Positions 20,141-30,365 of a DNA stretch of 64,000 bases are shown piece by piece. The notes beneath the pieces were generated by a model. That model was not told the origin of the DNA. It did no database searches and worked only from the letters and a program-made list of their open reading frames with translations. Each line of letters begins with the position of its first letter. The stretch's first letter is position 1. The stretch is from Canna indica (lineage: Eukaryota > Streptophyta > Magnoliopsida > Zingiberales > Cannaceae): NCBI GenBank assembly GCA_034359265.1, contig CP136897.1:36505501-36569500 (forward strand), given 5' to 3'. The position numbers and the translations under genes are program-made.

Positions 20141-20224
20141 AAAACCAAAGGGGAAGCGGATGACCCCTCACTAACGTCCGCCTAAATAATTATTTTTACT
20201 TATTTGATTTCTCTTTTGCAGAAG
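20141..20224 (+). other. Leader directly before ORF1
   Basis: Contains CTCACTAAC followed by an AT-rich stretch and TTTCTCTTTTGCAG, then AAGATG of ORF1. This is what a plant 3' splice site with branch point and polypyrimidine tract looks like. The part up to TTATTTGAT also occurs at 12626-12689. Confidence 0.5.
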
Positions 20225-20605
20225 ATGATATTCGATAAGCTACAACACCAGGCCATCACAAGTCGCCAAACTCTTTGGGCGACCAAGAAGAGTATTTCCA
20301 GTGCCCAGCATTGGGCCGTGCTTGGAGGAGTCACAGAAGCAAACGTGGGAATGAAGGAGTTAGAACGCCTGACTGGTAAGGTTCTATACAAGAAGCCCAG
20401 AACGAATGAACAAGAAACAAAATGGGCTGAGAAAATACAAAAATTGCACTTAGACCAAATTTTAGTGACAATTTCGGAGTTAGAAAAACTCCTAGCCATG
20501 AGTTTTCTTCAGAAAGCAAGGATTGAACAGAATGACTCAATTTACAAATGGGAAACAGACACAATTGAAGTCATTACAAGACATATCAGCAACTTGGAAA
20601 CGTGA
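20225..20605 (+). pseudogene. ORF1 protein, C-terminus truncated
   Basis: ORF1 from MIFDKLQHQ to RHISNL, then two foreign residues and TGA at the junction with - strand cysteine-rich sequence. The ATG at 20225 was chosen; an open frame extends to TTG at 20204 but that part is leader. Unlike the copy at 13168, this one keeps its leader. Predicted mostly helical and charged. Confidence 0.8.
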
Positions 20606-20615
20606 GCACATGCCA

Positions 20616-20946
20616 TTCTAAGTCTGTTTATGAGCATTAATTCTTTCTTCAGGCTCCTGGATTTTTAGCTTTCTCTGTGCAAACTTCATTACTTCTTCGT
20701 CTGGGGGGAGCTCTGTGTTCTCTGTCATAGGGAATTTTCCTTTTCTTTCCCTAATATCTTCTTGGAGACTTAGGTTGTGAAATTCCTCCTCTAAGTCTTC
20801 TATTTGTTGCTCCTCGAGAGTTTTGAGCTTATCCTTGAGAGTTTCATTTTCTGTCTTCAGTGCCTGATTCTCTTCTTTGACGAACTTGTTTTCCGTCAAC
20901 AAATAATTTGCATAATCAAGTAATTCTCTAATCAAGACATCTTTAT
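20616..20946 (-). pseudogene. ORF3 coiled-coil linker fragment
   Basis: Encodes KDKDVLIRELLDYANYLL through the Glu/Lys-rich linker to EERINAHK. It follows the protease piece at 20947 in frame but in inverted domain order. Confidence 0.83.
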
Positions 20947-21418
20947 CTTTCTCTTCAATAACCATGTAGCCTCCTTTCAATTTGTTGCTTGCTATTTGTT
21001 GGGAGTTGACTCCGTTAATCATAATTGGATACGGGCTTGGTTCCAAAGCTTCTATCGGAACAGAGTCCTGATCTACGCAACAAACCGTAGCTCCTGTGTC
21101 AAGGATGGCTTGGATCTTGAATGTTTTCACTTGCGGGATCTCTATGGTTATAGTCATATTGTACAGCCTGTTTAGGATTCTTTTTCCTTGGGGCTGATCC
21201 ACTTTGTTTGCAGTAGTGGCATATTCTTGCGGCAGTTGTTGCTCAAAAAGCTTATGAGCATGTGAGAAATGGGGCCTCGTTCTCTCGCCTACAAAGATGA
21301 AGATAGCAGTAGACGAGATCGAATTTCTGGGAGCAATCATCGGAAGAAATAAGATAAGGCTCCAACCCCATATTATCAAAAAGATTGCCTCATTTGATTT
21401 GGAGAAACTAATGAACAA
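20618..21418 (-). pseudogene. Chimeric ORF with protease active site
   Basis: 266 codons: about 52 residues of antisense RT sequence, then the linker end (AHKLFEQQLPQEY), the aspartic protease with ILDTGATVCCVD (DTGA at bases 21089-21100) up to GGYMVIEE, and then the linker again in the wrong order. The protease piece (20947-21262) is the only one with the catalytic Asp; caulimovirid protease cuts the ORF3 polyprotein. It lacks the protease C-terminal end. Confidence 0.85.
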
Positions 21419-21730
21419 GACAGGTCTGAGAGCCTGGCTGGGAATTCTGAATTACGCCAGGAGCTACATACCAAAGCTGGGAACTTTATTAGGCCCATTG
21501 TATTCCAAAACTGGGCCTCATGGAGATAAGCGTCTTAAACCCTCTGACAAAGACCTTATTGCTAAAGTTAAAGAGCTTGTACAGAATTTGCCAGACCTTG
21601 AGTTGCCACCACCAGATGCATACATCGTACTGGAGACCGACGGGTGTATGGAAGGGTGGGGTGGAATATGCAAATGGAAGCTGAGAAAGAATGACAGCAG
21701 GCAGTCAGAACGCATCTGTGCGTATGCAAG
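21263..21730 (+). pseudogene. RT C-terminus and RNase H N-terminus
   Basis: The + strand encodes EKWGLVLSPTKMKIAVDEIEF through the RT thumb (LRAWLGILNYARSYIPKLGTLLGPLYSKTG) to RNase H with ETDGCMEGWGG. The Asp codon at 21639-21641 is the expected first catalytic acid. The frame ends in Ser-rich residues after the join at GAGTTTGG. Confidence 0.85.
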
Positions 21731-22027
21731 CGAGTTTGGTTCATCTTCTTCTTCCTCCCCTTGAAAGAGTATTAGGCTAGGCCTAATCTCAGGTGATGCG
21801 GTTGTTTCTTCCTCAGAGGTGTCCCACTTGGGTGGGGAATTATCATAGTCGTCATAGATTGTTAGGAATTGCTGTTCTGCTAGCAACTCGGATTTGTCAT
21901 ATTCGCTGCTCCAGTCTTCATCCATTTGGTAGATCTCCCAGTCAGGATCATCTACTATGAGCACTCCTGCGAATTCATCTTCTAAATCCTCATTTTTGTC
22001 GGTAGAGGTTGAGGATGGTTGTGCGAC
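21731..22027 (-). pseudogene. Movement protein C-terminal acidic fragment
   Basis: Encodes FAGVLIVDDPDWEIYQMDEDW, then a Ser/Glu-rich stretch ending FQGEEEEDEPNSLAYA. It overlaps the + strand piece at 8709-8996 and extends beyond it. The start is cut inside the sequence after QPSSTSTDKNED. Confidence 0.7.
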
Positions 22028-22118
22028 ATAATCTCTGAAGGAGAAGATTTCCCATACGTTCGCAATCCCGGCAGATTAAGCCCGCCAAGTATATCTAGTA
22101 TTTAGATTTCTTATCTTT
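22028..22118 (+). other. Sequence between ORF1 and ORF2
   Basis: Leads directly to the ORF2 ATG; the stretch SLKEKISHTFAIPAD followed by TAA may be the natural end of ORF1. Parts recur inverted near 12905-12995. Confidence 0.5.
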
Positions 22119-22413
22119 ATGAGCGATTGGAACCTGACAGCGGCAAGTTCCGTTTATCAGGAAGCTCTTAAAGCCACAGAAGCTCTTGGCTCTCCAGCTG
22201 AAGGCTTCATTAAACCGGCCTCAATTACTAGCAAACAATCTGAAATTATTTTTAAGCAGCTAAACACCTTAATTCAACTCACTTGCAAAATTAAGGAACA
22301 ATTGGACGAACTAGCTACAGAGGTTAAAATCCTCAAAGAAAGTAAAACAGTAGCCCCAAAGACAATCTCTGATTCAATAGACTCTTTAGCCCGAGACTTA
22401 CAAAAGCTAAAGA
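22119..22413 (+). pseudogene. ORF2 N-terminal fragment at right junction
   Basis: ORF2 from MSDWNLTAAS to about residue 98 (DLQKLK), where it meets position 89 of the 5S gene. The frame reads on to 22511 through 5S and spacer sequence, adding about 33 foreign residues. Confidence 0.85.
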
Positions 22414-22441
22414 CCCCCTGGGAAGTCCTCGTGTTGCACCT
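22412..22441 (+). pseudogene. 5S rRNA: 5S rRNA, 3' part, split by viral insert
   Basis: Positions 89-118 of the gene whose first 77 bases are at 8537-8613. The first two bases (GA) fit either the 5S gene or the adjoining ORF2 fragment, so the right junction has 2 bp of microhomology. Confidence 0.93.
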
Positions 22442-22753
22442 TTTTTTTTACTACCTATTTGATTGCACGACGAGATCATTTTTTTTACCAATCTTTCTAA
22501 CCAAACGTTAAGGACGGACGACGTCGTCGACATAAAATTTGGCTGTCGATCCCCCGCGCGGGGCCCGCTGCAACCTCTACGGCCGGCTCGATCGACCAAC
22601 CGACCCGAAAAATTAAAATTTGTAAATAAATAAGAAAAATAACATTTCAATTATTATTTTTCGTTTAAAACGGGTGTAACTTCGTGCATTATTGTCCGAT
22701 TTCAGCTTTTCACGTGGCGCTAAAAGGCGCGCGAAGAGACGAAGAAAATGACC

Positions 22754-22769
22754 CCGAGCTATCCCTCGG
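22754..22769 (+). other. Spacer hairpin upstream of 5S (representative)
   Basis: CCGAG and CTCGG flank a 6-base loop 40-55 bp before the 5S start. The same inverted repeat is present in most spacers; a subfamily with CCCCCGAACTCTCCCTCGG breaks the left arm. Function unknown. Confidence 0.6.
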
Positions 22770-22779
22770 ATGCTCACCC

Positions 22780-22786
22780 TTATTAG
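22780..22786 (+). promoter_or_regulatory. TATA-like element of 5S unit (representative)
   Basis: TTATTAG lies at -29 to -23 relative to the 5S start at 22809, and a C is at -1. Plant 5S genes are known to use an AT-rich element near -28 and C at -1 for RNA polymerase III initiation. The element recurs in almost every full-length unit; some copies have CATATTAG instead. Confidence 0.7.
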
Positions 22787-22808
22787 CCGACGATCAGAAG
22801 TGCATGAC

Positions 22809-22926
22809 GGGTGCGATCATACCAGCACTAACGCACCGGATCCCATCAGAACTCCGAAGTTAAGCGTGCTTGGGCGAGAATAGTACTAGGATGAGTGACC
22901 CCCTGGGAAGTCCTCGTGTTGCACCT
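22809..22926 (+). rRNA. 5S rRNA: 5S ribosomal RNA
   Basis: First complete copy right of the insert. Variants G72A, G86A. Confidence 0.93.
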
Positions 22927-23293
22927 TTTTTATTACTACCAATTTGATTGCACGACGAGATCATTTTTTTTACCAATCTTTCTAACCAAACGTTAAGGAC
23001 GGACGACGTAGTCGACATAAAATTTGGCTTTTGATCGCCCGCGCGGGACCCGCCGTAACCTCTACGGCCGGCTCGATCGACCAACCGACCCGAAAAATTA
23101 AAATTTCTAAATAAATAAGAAAAATAACATTTCAATTATTATTTTTCGTTTAAAACGGGCGTAATTCCGTGCATTATTGTACGATTTCAGCTTTTCACGT
23201 GGCGCTAAAAGGCGCGCGAAGAGACGAAGAAAATGACCCCGAGTTATCCCTCGAACGCTCACACTCATTAGCCGACGATCAGAAGTGCATGAC

Positions 23294-23411
23294 GGGTGCG
23301 ATCATAATAGCACTAATGCACCAGATCCCATAAGAACTTCGAAGTTAAGCGTGCTTGTGCGAGAGTAGTACTAGGATGGGTGACCCCCTGGGAAGTCCTC
23401 GTGTTGTACTT
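23294..23411 (+). rRNA. 5S rRNA: 5S ribosomal RNA, divergent
   Basis: Full length with many changes: C14A, C15T, C24T, G30A, C39A, C46T, G65T, C114T, C117T. Confidence 0.88.
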
Positions 23412-23778
23412 TTTTTTTTACTACCTATTTGATTGCACGACGGGATCATTTTTTTTACCAATCTTTCTAAACAAACGTTAAGGACAGACGACGTCGTCGA
23501 CATAAAATTTGGCTGTCGATCGCCCGCGCGGGGCCCGCCGAAACCTCTACAGCCGGCTCGATCGACCAACCGACCCGAAAAATTAAAATTTGTAAATAAA
23601 TAAGAAAAATAACATTTCAATTATTATTTTTCGTTTAAAACGGGCGTAACTCCGTGCATTATTGTCCGATTTCAGGTTTTCACGTGGCGCTAAAGGGCGC
23701 GCGAAGAGACGAAGAAAATGACCCCGAGCTATCCCTCGGACGCTCACCCTTATTAGCCGACGATCAGAAGTGCATGTC

Positions 23779-23896
23779 GGGTGCGATCATACCAGCACTA
23801 ACGCACCGGATCCCATCAGAACTCCGAAGTTAAGCGTACTTGGGCGAGAGTAGTACTAGGATGGGTGACCCCCTGGGAAGTGCTCGTGTTGCACTT
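23779..23896 (+). rRNA. 5S rRNA: 5S ribosomal RNA
   Basis: Full length. Variants G60A, C104G, C117T. Confidence 0.92.
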
Positions 23897-24263
23897 TTTT
23901 TTTTACTACCTATTTGACTTCACGACGAGATCATTTTTTTTACCAATCTTTCTAACCAAACGTTAAGGACGGACGACGTCGTCGACATAAAATTTGGCTG
24001 TCGATCGCCCGCGCGGGGCCCGCCGCAACCTCTACGGCCGGCTCGTTCGACCAACCGATCCGAAAAATTAAAATTTGTAAATAAATATGAAAAATAACAT
24101 TTCAATTATTATTTTTCGTTTAAAACGGGCGTAACTCCCTGCATTATTGTCCGATTTCAGCTTTTCACGTGGTGCTAAAAGGCGAGCGAAGAGACGAAGA
24201 AAATGAGCCCGAGCTATCCCTCGGACGCTCACCCTTATTAGCCGACGATCAGAAGTGCATGAC

Positions 24264-24381
24264 GGGTGCGATCATACCAGCAGTAATGCACCGGATCCCA
24301 TCAGAACTCCGAAGTTAAGCGTGCTTGGGCGAGAGTAGTACTAGGATGGGTGACCCCCAGGGTAGTCCTCGTGTTGCACCT
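24264..24381 (+). rRNA. 5S rRNA: 5S ribosomal RNA
   Basis: Full length. Variants C20G, C24T, T96A, A100T. Confidence 0.91.
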
Positions 24382-24736
24382 TTTTTTTACTACATATTTG
24401 ATTGCACGACGATATCATTTTTTTTACCAATCTTTCTATCCAAACGTTAAGGACGGACGACGTCGTCGACATAAAATTTGGCTGTCGATCGCCCGCCCCA
24501 ACCTCTACGGCCGGCTCGATCGACCAACCGACCCGAAAAATTAAAATTTGTAAACAAATAAGAAAAATAACATTTCAATTATTATTTTTCGTTTAAAACG
24601 GGCGTAACTCCGTGCATTATTGTCCGATTTCAGCTTTTCATGTGGCGCTAAAAGGCGCGCGAAGAGACGAAGAAAATGACCCCGAGCTATCCCTCGAACG
24701 CTCACCCTTATTAGCCGACGATCAGAAGTGCAGGAT

Positions 24737-24854
24737 GGGTGTGATCATACTAGCTCTAACGCACCAGATCCCATCACAACTCCGAAGTTAAGCGTGCTTG
24801 GGCGAGAGTAGTATTTGGATGGGTGACCCCTTGGGAAGTTCTCGTGTTGCACCT
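24737..24854 (+). rRNA. 5S rRNA: 5S ribosomal RNA, divergent
   Basis: Full length. Variants C6T, C15T, A19T, G30A, G41C, C78T, A80T, C95T, C104T. Confidence 0.88.
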
Positions 24855-25220
24855 TTTTTTTACTACCTATTTGATTGCACGACGAGATCATTTTTTTTAC
24901 CAATCTTTCTAACCAAACGTTAAGGACGGACGACGTCGTCGACATAAAATTTGGCTGTCGATCGCCCGCGAGGGGCCCGCCGCAACCTCTACGGCCGACT
25001 CGATCGACCAACTGACCCGAAAAATTAAAATTTGTAAATAAATAAGAAAAATAACATTTCAATTATTATTTTTCGTTTAAAACGAGCGTAACTCCGTGCA
25101 TTATTGTCCGATTTCAGCATTTCACGTGGCGCTAAAATGCGCGCGAAGAGACGAAGAAAATGACCCCGAGCTATCCCTCGGACGCTCACCCTTATTAGCC
25201 GACGATCAGAAGTGCAAGAC

Positions 25221-25338
25221 GGATGCGATCATACCAGCACTAACGCACCGGATCCCATCAGAACTCCGAAGTTAAGCGTGCTTGGGCGAGAGTAGTACTA
25301 GCATGGGTCACCCCCTGGGAAGTCCTCGTGTTGCACCT
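25221..25338 (+). rRNA. 5S rRNA: 5S ribosomal RNA
   Basis: Full length. Variants G3A, G82C, G89C; the last two lie in the C box. Confidence 0.91.
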
Positions 25339-25694
25339 TTTTTTTTATTACCTATTTGATTGCACGACGAGATCATTTTTTTTACCAATCTTTATAACCA
25401 AACGTTAAGGACGGACGACCTCGTCGACATAAAATTTGGCTGTCGATCGCCCGCCGCAACCTCTACGGCCGGCTCGATCGACCAACCGACCCGAAAAATT
25501 AAAATTTGTAAATAAATAAGAAAAATAACATTTCAATTATTATTTTTCGTTTAAAACGGGCGTAACTCCGTGCATTATTGTCCGATTTCAGCTTTTCACA
25601 TGGCGCTAAAAGGCGCGCGAAGAGACGAAGAAAACGACCCCGAGCTATCCCTCGGACGCTCACCCTTATTAGCCGACTATCAGAAGTGCACGAC

Positions 25695-25812
25695 GGGTGC
25701 GATCATACCAGCACTAACGCACAGGATCCCATCAGAACTCCGAAGTGAAGCGTGCTTGGGCGAGAGTAGTACTAGGATGGGGGACCCCCTGGGAAATCCT
25801 CGTGTTGCACCT
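25695..25812 (+). rRNA. 5S rRNA: 5S ribosomal RNA
   Basis: Full length. Variants C29A, T53G (A box), T88G, G102A. The preceding spacer has the 11-bp GC-rich deletion, giving a 474-bp unit. Confidence 0.91.
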
Positions 25813-26180
25813 TTTTTTTTTACTACCGATTTGATTTCACGACGAGATCATTTTTTTTACCAATCTTTCTAACCAAACGTTAAGGACGGACGACGTCGTC
25901 GACATAAAATTTGGCTGTCGATCGCCCGCGCGGGGCCCGCCGCAACCTCTACGGCCGGCTCGATCGACCAATTGACCCAAAAAATTTAAATTTTTAAATA
26001 AATAAGAAAAATAACATTTCAATTATTAATTTTCGTTTAAAACGGGTGTAACTCCGTGCATTATTGTCCGATTTCAGCATTTCACGTGGCGCTAAAAGAC
26101 GCGCGAAGAGACGAAGAAAATGACCTCGAGCTGTCCCTCGGACGCTCACCCTTATTAGACGACGATCAGAAGTGCATGAC

Positions 26181-26298
26181 GGGTTCGATCATACCAGCGC
26201 TAACGCACCGGATCCCATCAGAACATCGAAGTTAAGCGTGCTTGGGCGAGAGTAGTACTTGGATGGGGGACCCCCTGGGAAGTCCTCGTGTTGCACCT
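26181..26298 (+). rRNA. 5S rRNA: 5S ribosomal RNA
   Basis: Full length. Variants G5T, A19G, T45A, C46T, A80T, T88G. Confidence 0.9.
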
Positions 26299-26666
26299 TT
26301 TTTTTTTACTACCTATTTGATTGCACGACGAGATCATTTTTTTTACCAATCTTTCTAACGAAACGTTAAGGACGGATGACGTCGTCGACATTAAATTTGG
26401 CTGTCGATCCCCCACGCGGGGCCCGCCGCAACCTCTACGGCCGGCTCGATCGACCAACCGACCCGAAAAATTAAAATTTGTAAATAAATAAGAAAAATAA
26501 CATTTCAATTATTATTTTTCGTTTAAAACGGGCGTAACTCCGTGCATTATTGTCCGATTTCAGCTTTTCACGTGGCGCTAAAAGGCGCGCGAAGAGACGA
26601 AGAAAATGACCAGGAGCTATCCCTCGAACGCTCACCCTTATTAGCCGACGATCAGAAATGCATATT

Positions 26667-26784
26667 CGTTGCGATCATACCAGCACTAACGCATCGGATC
26701 CCATTAGAACTTCGAAGTTAAGCGTGCTTGGGCGAGAGTAGTACTAGGATGGGTGACCCCTTGGGAAGTCCTCGTGTTGCACTT
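26667..26784 (+). rRNA. 5S rRNA: 5S ribosomal RNA, 5' end altered
   Basis: Full length. Variants G1C, G3T, C28T, C39T, C46T, C95T, C117T. The terminator T-run is interrupted by one C. Confidence 0.88.
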
Positions 26785-27139
26785 TTTCTTTTACTAATAT
26801 TTGATTGCACGACGAGATCATTTTTTTTACCAATCTTTCTAACCAAACGTTAAGGACGGACGACATCGTCGCCATAAATCTTGGCTGTCGATCGCCCGCC
26901 GCAACCTCTACGGCCGGCTCGATCGACCAACCGATCCGAAAAATTAAAATTTGTAAATAAATAAGAAAAATAACATTTCAATCATTATTTTTCGTTTAAA
27001 ACGGGCGTAACTCCGTGCATTATTGTCCGATTTCAACTTTTCACGTGGCGCTGAAAGGCGCGCGAAGAGTAGAATAAAATGACCCCGAGCTGTCCCTCGG
27101 ACGCTCACCCTTATTAGCCGACGATCAGAAGTGCATGAT

Positions 27140-27257
27140 CGGTGCGATCATACCAGCACTAATGCACCGGATCCCATCAGAACTCCGAAGTTAAGCGTGC
27201 TTGGGCGAGAGTGGTACTAGGATCGGTGACCACCTGGGAAGTCCTCGTGTCGCACTT
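27140..27257 (+). rRNA. 5S rRNA: 5S ribosomal RNA
   Basis: Full length. Variants G1C, C24T, A74G, G85C, C93A, T112C, C117T. Confidence 0.89.
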
Positions 27258-27623
27258 GTTTTTTTACTACCTATTTGATTGCACGACGAGATCATTTTTT
27301 TTACCAATCTTTCTATCCAAACGTTAAGGACGGACGACGTCGTCGCCATAAATCTTGGCTGTCGATCGCCCGCGCGGGGCCCGCTACAACCTCTACGGCG
27401 GGCTCGATCGACCAACCGACCCAAAAAATTTAAATTTGTAAATAAATAAGAAAATAACATTTCAATTATTAATTTTCGTTTAAAACGGGCGTAACTCCGT
27501 GCATTATTGTCCGATTTCAGCTTTTCACGTGGCGTTCAAAGGCGCGCGAAGAGACGAAGAAAATGACCTCGAGCTGTCCCTCGGACGCTCACCCTTATTA
27601 GCCGACGATCAGAAGTGCATGAT

Positions 27624-27741
27624 CGGTGCGATCATACCAGCACTAATGCACCGGATCCCATCAGAACTCCGAAGTTAAGCGTGCTTGGGCGAGAGTGGTA
27701 CTAGGATCGGTGACCCCCTGGGAAGTCCTCGTGTTGCACTT
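27624..27741 (+). rRNA. 5S rRNA: 5S ribosomal RNA
   Basis: Full length. Variants G1C, C24T, A74G, G85C, C117T, a subset of those in the copy upstream. Confidence 0.9.
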
Positions 27742-28108
27742 GTTTTTTTACTACCTATTTGATTGCACGATGAGATCATTTTTTCTACCAATCTTTCTAA
27801 CCAAACGTTAAGGATGGACGACGTCGTCGCCATAAATCTTGGCTGTCGATCGCTCGCGCGGGGCCCGCCGCAACCTCTACGGCCGGCTTGATCGACCAAT
27901 CGACCCGAAAAATTAAAATTTGTAAATAAATAAGAAAAATAACATTTCAATTATTATTTTTCGTTTAAAACGGGCGTAACTCCGTGCATTATTGTCCGAT
28001 TTTAGCTTTTCACGTGGCGCTAAAAGGCGCGCGAAGAGACGAAGAAAATGACCCCGAGCTATCCCTCGGATGCTCACCCTTATTAGCCGACGATCAGAAG
28101 TGCATGAC

Positions 28109-28226
28109 GGGTGCGATCATAACAGCACTAACGCACCGGATCCCATCAGAACTCCGAAGTTAAGCGTGCTTGGCCGAGAGTAGTACTAGGATGGGTTACC
28201 CCCTGGGAAGTCCTCGTGTTGCACTT
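28109..28226 (+). rRNA. 5S rRNA: 5S ribosomal RNA
   Basis: Full length. Variants C14A, G66C, G89T, C117T. Confidence 0.91.
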
Positions 28227-28594
28227 GTTTTTTTACTACCTATTTGATTGCACGACGAGATCATTTTTTTTACCAATCTTTCTAACCAAATGTTAAGGAC
28301 GGACGACGTCGTCGCCATAAAATTTGGCTGTCGATCGCCCGCGCGGGGCCCGCCGCAACCTCTACGGCCGGCTCAATCGACCAACCGACCCGAAAAATTA
28401 AAATTTGTAAATAAATAAGAAAAATAACATTTAAATTATTATTTTTCATTTAAAACGGGCGTAACTCCGTGCATTATTGTCCGATTTCAGCTTTTCACGT
28501 GGCGCTGAAAGGCGTGCGAAGAGACGAAGAAAATGACCCCCGAACTTTCCCTCGGACGCTCACCCTTGTTAGCCGACGATCAGAAGTGCATATC

Positions 28595-28712
28595 GGGTGC
28601 GATCATACCAGCACTAACGCACCGGATCCCATCAGAACTCTGAAGTTAAACGTGCTTGGGCGAGAGTAGTACTAGGATGGGTGACCCCCTAGGAAGTCCT
28701 CGCGTTGCACGT
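28595..28712 (+). rRNA. 5S rRNA: 5S ribosomal RNA
   Basis: Full length. Variants C47T, G56A, G97A, T109C, C117G. The next 5S locus begins only 198 bp downstream. Confidence 0.91.
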
Positions 28713-28801
28713 TTTTTTTTACTACGTATTTGATTGCACGACGAGATCATTTTTTTTACCAATCTTTCTAACCAAACATTAAGGACGGAGGAAGTCGTCA
28801 C

Positions 28802-28910
28802 CATACTAGCACTAACGCACCGGATCCCATCAGAACTCCGTAGTTAAGCGTGCTTGGGCGAGAGTAGTAGTAGGATGGGTGACCCCCTGGGAAGTCCTCG
28901 TGTTGCACCT
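28802..28910 (+). pseudogene. 5S rRNA: 5S rRNA lacking first 9 nt (class A)
   Basis: Begins at position 10. The spacer jumps from GTCGTCAC directly to CATACTAGC of the gene, sharing CATA with the normal spacer continuation. The TATA-like element, the C at -1 and one arm of helix I are gone. Other variants: C15T, A49T, C78G. Confidence 0.93.
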
Positions 28911-29277
28911 TTTTTTTTACTACCTACTTGATTGCACAACGAGATCATTTTTTTTACCAATCTTTCTAACCAAACGTTAAGGACGGACGACGTCGTCGCC
29001 ATAAAATTTGGTTGTCGATCGCCCGCGCGGGGCCCGCCGCAACCTCAACGGCCGGCTCGATCGACCAACCGACCCGAAAAATTAAAATTTGTAAATAAAT
29101 AAGAAAAATAACATTTCAATTATTATTTTTCGTTTAAAACGGGCGTAACTACGTGCATAATTTTCTGATTTCAGCTTTTCACGTGGCGCTGAAAGGCGCG
29201 TGAAGAGACGAAGAAAACGACCCCCAGCTGTCCCACAGATGCTCAACCTTATTAGCCGACGATCAGAAGTGCATGAC

Positions 29278-29395
29278 GGGTTCGATCATACCAGCACTAA
29301 CGCACCGGATCCCTTCAGAACTCCGAAGTTAAGCGTGCTTGGGAGAGAGTAGTACTAGGATGGGTGACCCCTAGGAAAATCCTCGTGTTGCACCT
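29278..29395 (+). rRNA. 5S rRNA: 5S ribosomal RNA
   Basis: Full length. Variants G5T, A37T, C67A, C95T, T96A, G99A, G102A. Confidence 0.89.
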
Positions 29396-29763
29396 TTTTT
29401 TTTACTACGTATTTGAATGCACGACGAGATTATTTTTTTTACCAATCTTTCTAACCAAACATTAAGGACAGACGACGTCGTCGCCATAAAATTTGGCAGT
29501 CGATCGCCCGCGCGGGGCCCGCAGCAACCGCTACGGCTAGCTCGATCGACCAACGAACCCGAAAAATTAAAATTTGTAAATAAATAAGAAAAATAACATT
29601 TCAATTATTATTTTTCGTTTAAAACAGGCGTAACTCCGTGCATTATTGTCCGATTTCTGCTTTTCACGTGGCATTGAAAGGAGCGCGAAGAGACGAAGAA
29701 AATGACCCCCGAACTCTCCCTCGGACGCCCACCCTTATTAGACGACGATCAGAAGTTTATAAT

Positions 29764-29881
29764 AGGTGCGATCATACTAGCACTAACGCACCGGATCCCA
29801 TTAGAACTCCGAAGTTAAGCATGCTTGGGCGAGAGTAGTACCAGGATGGGTGACCCCCTGGGAAGTCCTCGTGTTGCACTT
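29764..29881 (+). rRNA. 5S rRNA: 5S ribosomal RNA
   Basis: Full length. Variants G1A, C15T, C39T, G58A, T79C, C117T. Confidence 0.9.
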
Positions 29882-30247
29882 TTTCTTTTACTACTATTTG
29901 ATTGCACGATGAGATCATTTTTTTTACCAATCTTTCTAACCAAACGTTAAGGACGGACGACATCGTCGCCATAAATCTTGGTTGTCGATCGCCCGCGCGG
30001 GGCCTGCCGTAACCTCTACGGTTGGCTCGATCGACCAACCGACCCGAAAAATTAAAATTTGTAAATAAATAAGAAAAATAACATTTCAATTATTATTTTT
30101 CGTTTAAAACGGGCGTAACTCCGTGCATTATTGTCCGATTTCAGTTTTTCACGTGGCGCTGAAAGGCGCGCGAAGAGTCGAAGAAAATGACCCCGAGCTG
30201 TCCCTCGGACACTCACCGTTATTAGCCGACGATCAGAAGTGCATGAT

Positions 30248-30365
30248 GGGTGCGATCATACCAGCACTAAGGCACCGGATCCCATCAGAACTTCGAAGTT
30301 AAGCGTGCTTGGGCGAGAGTAGTACTAGGATCGGTGACCCCCTGGGAAGTCCTCGTGTTGCACTT
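30248..30365 (+). rRNA. 5S rRNA: 5S ribosomal RNA
   Basis: Full length. Variants C24G, C46T, G85C, C117T. Confidence 0.91.

Larger units (their letters stand above)
8614..22411. mobile_element. Rearranged endogenous badnavirus-like pararetrovirus
   Basis: A 13.8-kb mosaic of about 45 fragments, in both orientations, of a caulimovirid resembling badnaviruses and tungroviruses. The family call rests on ORF1 and ORF2, the ORF2 stop overlapping the ORF3 start, a coat protein CCHC knuckle, a second cysteine-rich motif between coat and protease, a DTGA protease, a YIDD reverse transcriptase and an RNase H. No integrase and no LTRs are seen. Repeated regions differ by few substitutions, so near-identical genomes contributed. 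It interrupts a 5S gene with an 11-bp target deletion and no target-site duplication, as expected of illegitimate recombination rather than transposition. No fragment spans a whole genome, so direct release of a virus from this locus looks unlikely. Confidence 0.93.

Noticed and set aside
8614..22411. LTR retrotransposon
   Set aside because: Protease, RT and RNase H are present, but there are no LTRs, no integrase and no target duplication, while the coat, second cysteine-rich motif, ORF1 and ORF2 fit Caulimoviridae.
8614..22411. Whole mosaic as an assembly artefact
   Set aside because: Not excluded, but both ends fall within one 5S gene with complementary parts and many junctions show short shared sequence, which fits real end joining; long reads would settle it.
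22119..22511. A 130-codon gene crossing the right junction
   Set aside because: It is ORF2 running into 5S and spacer DNA; the last ~33 codons are noise.
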